In this document: positions 13,709 to 14,857 of the stretch, in pieces | How the letters are laid out: each line of letters starts with the position of its first letter | Numbering within the stretch: position 1 is the first letter of the stretch | Source: Clostridiales bacterium | GTDB taxonomy: Bacteria > Bacillota > Clostridia > Christensenellales > Aristaeellaceae | Reading direction: 5' to 3' | DNA length: 14,857 nt | Assembly (NCBI GenBank): GCA_004552515.1 | Contig: SFOF01000034.1 | Location: forward strand, 1 to 14,857 | Notes under the pieces: model-generated | Told to the model about the DNA's origin: nothing | The model's input: only the letters and a program-made list of their open reading frames with translations | The model's database searches: none | Program-made: the position numbers and the translations under genes

Positions 13709-13727
13709 TCGATAGAAAATCTATCGA
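13709..13727. repeat. Perfect 8-bp palindrome upstream of the dehydrogenase gene
   Basis: TCGATAGA (13709-13716), AAA, TCTATCGA (13720-13727) is an exact inverted repeat. It lies 55 nt before the start codon in a 169-nt gap and has the form of an operator for a dimeric regulator. No clear -35/-10 pair could be set beside it. It does not match a Rex consensus (TTGTGAA or TTGTTAA half-sites). Confidence 0.55.
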
Positions 13728-13782
13728 TACACCAATGGAAGGATAAGCAACTTACGAACCAAGAACGCGAGGAGGGTGCTTT

Positions 13783-14727
13783 ATGATTAAGGTTTCGATT
13801 ATTGGCACGGGAAGCGTCGGCTCGACGATCGCCTACTCTCTGGCCATCATGGGCGTGGCTTCCGAAATTGTTCTGATTGACATCAATCAGGAAAAGGCGC
13901 TGGGCGAGGCGCTGGATATCCGCCAGGGCGCGCCGTTCTTCGGCCCCTGCTCGGTGTATGCCGGCACCTATGAGGACGCGAAAAACTCCGACATCGTGGT
14001 GCTGACCTCCGGCATTGCCAGAAAGCCCGGCCAGACCCGCCTGGAGCTGGCGCAGATCAACGTGGGCATCACCAAGTCGATCATTCCGGAGATCACCCGT
14101 CAGGCGCCCGACGCCACCTACATCATCGTCAGCAATCCCGTCGATATACTGACCTACACCTTCACCAAGCTGTCCGGCATTCCGGAGAACCGCATCATCG
14201 GCTCGGGCACGATCCTCGACACCGCCCGTCTGCGTGCGCGCATTTCGGAATACTTCCGCATCAGCCAGAGCAACGTCCATGCCTATGTGTTCGGCGAGCA
14301 CGGCGACTCGGCGTTCATTCCGTGGTCTGTGGCCAATGTGTCCAACGTGCCGATCGACGAATGCCAGAAGGTGCTGGGCCATTCTCCGCTGGAGAATCCG
14401 GCGATGGACTATGATGAGATTGAGCAGTACGTCAAGAAGTCGGGCGGCCGCGTCATCGCGCGCAAAGGCGCGACGTTCTATGCCGTGTCGATTTCCGTCT
14501 GCCATATCATCAAGTGCCTCCTGAACGGCATGGACACCACCATGACCGTCTCCACCATGATGCACGGCGAATACGGTATCGACGACGTATGCCTGAGCAC
14601 GCTCAATCTCCTGGGCAACAAGCAGGTGAACGGCAAGGTGCTCGTGCCGCTGACCGACGATGAGGTCGCCCGCCTGCGCGCCAGCGCCGATACGCTCAAG
14701 GGCATCATCAAGGGCCTGACCATCTGA
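13783..14727 (+). CDS. ldh: L-lactate dehydrogenase / LDH-like malate dehydrogenase family
   Basis: 314-aa cytoplasmic NAD-dependent 2-hydroxyacid dehydrogenase, of normal family length. Seen: the Rossmann loop IGTGSVGSTIAYSL (7-20), the NAD-selecting Asp33 in VLIDIN, SNPVDILTY (117-125), catalytic Asp146 and substrate-binding Arg149 in LDTARLR, the proton-relay His173 in GEHGDS, and Thr231 in KGATFY. These favour lactate dehydrogenase. However, the mobile substrate loop reads GIARKPGQTRLEL, placing Arg80 where Bacillus-type LDH has Gln102; Arg there is the mark of malate dehydrogenases. Arg86 is the conserved catalytic-loop Arg. Reactions would be pyruvate to lactate or oxaloacetate to malate, both reoxidising NADH. 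AGGAGGG precedes ATG 13783 by about 6 nt. A class II fumarase follows, which would use malate. The family is certain; the substrate is not. Confidence 0.9.
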   Translation: MIKVSIIGTGSVGSTIAYSLAIMGVASEIVLIDINQEKALGEALDIRQGAPFFGPCSVYAGTYEDAKNSDIVVLTSGIARKPGQTRLELAQINVGITKSIIPEITRQAPDATYIIVSNPVDILTYTFTKLSGIPENRIIGSGTILDTARLRARISEYFRISQSNVHAYVFGEHGDSAFIPWSVANVSNVPIDECQKVLGHSPLENPAMDYDEIEQYVKKSGGRVIARKGATFYAVSISVCHIIKCLLNGMDTTMTVSTMMHGEYGIDDVCLSTLNLLGNKQVNGKVLVPLTDDEVARLRASADTLKGIIKGLTI

Positions 14728-14748
14728 CCCCGCTTAACAGGCGTGAAG

Positions 14749-14780
14749 GAGACGGCCGCTTCATCGAGCGCCGTTTCTGT
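14749..14780 (+). terminator. Possible weak terminator between the dehydrogenase and fumarase genes
   Basis: ACGGC, bulged C, GCT (14752-14760) pairs with AGCGCCGT (14767-14774) around a 6-nt loop, and the stem can extend by three more pairs to 14749/14777. The tail TTTCTGT is only partly T-rich, so termination may be incomplete. Confidence 0.45.
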
Positions 14781-14825
14781 CACATAAATTGCACCATACG
14801 CATCAAAACAGGAGGAAATCCAACA

Positions 14826-14857
14826 ATGGAATACCGCATTGAACATGACTCCATGGG
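14826..14857 (+). CDS. fumC: Class II fumarate hydratase, first codons only
   Basis: Only ten complete codons are in the window (MEYRIEHDSM, then a partial Gly codon). An ideal AGGAGGA (14810-14816) precedes the ATG by 9 nt. The start YRIEHDSMG is the typical opening of class II fumarases, which continue with a GEV-x-VPADA-like stretch; the related aspartate ammonia-lyases usually have a somewhat different start. Fumarase interconverts malate and fumarate. The gene lies 98 nt after the dehydrogenase. The call rests on a very short match, so aspartase or another superfamily member is possible. Confidence 0.6.
   Translation, partial: MEYRIEHDSM

Overview
The window looks like a chromosomal segment of a high-GC, strictly anaerobic, fermentative Firmicute (class Clostridia or close kin). 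The basis is strong AGGAGG-type ribosome binding sites, sigma-A-type and extended -10 promoters, U-tailed GC terminators, a CsoR/CopA copper module, and an Nfn plus [FeFe]-hydrogenase electron-bifurcation set. I cannot name the genus from sequence alone. All recognised genes are on the + strand. No tRNA, rRNA, CRISPR array, insertion sequence or prophage is visible.

Layout. (1) 1-481: the 3' end of an ABC-exporter ATPase gene that looks decayed (in-frame amber codon at 18-20 and loss of the H-loop histidine), closed by a strong terminator. (2) 494-1580: a monocistronic glycerophosphodiester phosphodiesterase gene with an extended -10 promoter, a GC-rich 5' leader hairpin and a strong terminator. 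(3) 1627-4665: a copper-responsive unit. A consensus promoter carries two CsoR-type operators arranged as one perfect 19-bp inverted repeat, followed by csoR, copA and a terminator. CopA has metal-binding domains at both ends, and the C-terminal one has its own ideal Shine-Dalgarno and ATG, so a free CopZ-like chaperone may be made from the same message. (4) 4764-6546: a LysR-family regulator with an APH-type kinase, apparently one transcript. (5) 6547-6900: a gene-free leader with palindromes, an extended -10 promoter and overlapping stems. (6) 6901-13613: a tightly packed operon of nfnA, nfnB, a NuoE-like subunit (hydC), a NuoF-like subunit (hydB), an [FeFe] hydrogenase (hydA) and an 82-aa thioredoxin-like [2Fe-2S] protein. 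(7) 13783-14857: a lactate/malate dehydrogenase-family gene, then the first codons of a class II fumarase.

How the parts fit together. NfnAB interconverts NADH, NADPH and reduced ferredoxin. HydABC disposes of electrons from NADH and reduced ferredoxin as H2, or runs in reverse. Encoding both in one operon would set the NADH/NADPH/ferredoxin/H2 balance as a unit. The downstream dehydrogenase and fumarase add organic-acid electron sinks. The dehydrogenase has Arg where lactate dehydrogenases usually have the specificity Gln, and it sits beside fumarase, so a malate dehydrogenase role should be considered.

The most notable observations are the internal start inside copA, the co-operonic Nfn/Hyd set with an extra small iron-sulfur protein, the dehydrogenase specificity residue, and the decayed ABC gene. 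None is a clearly new system; they are variations on known families.
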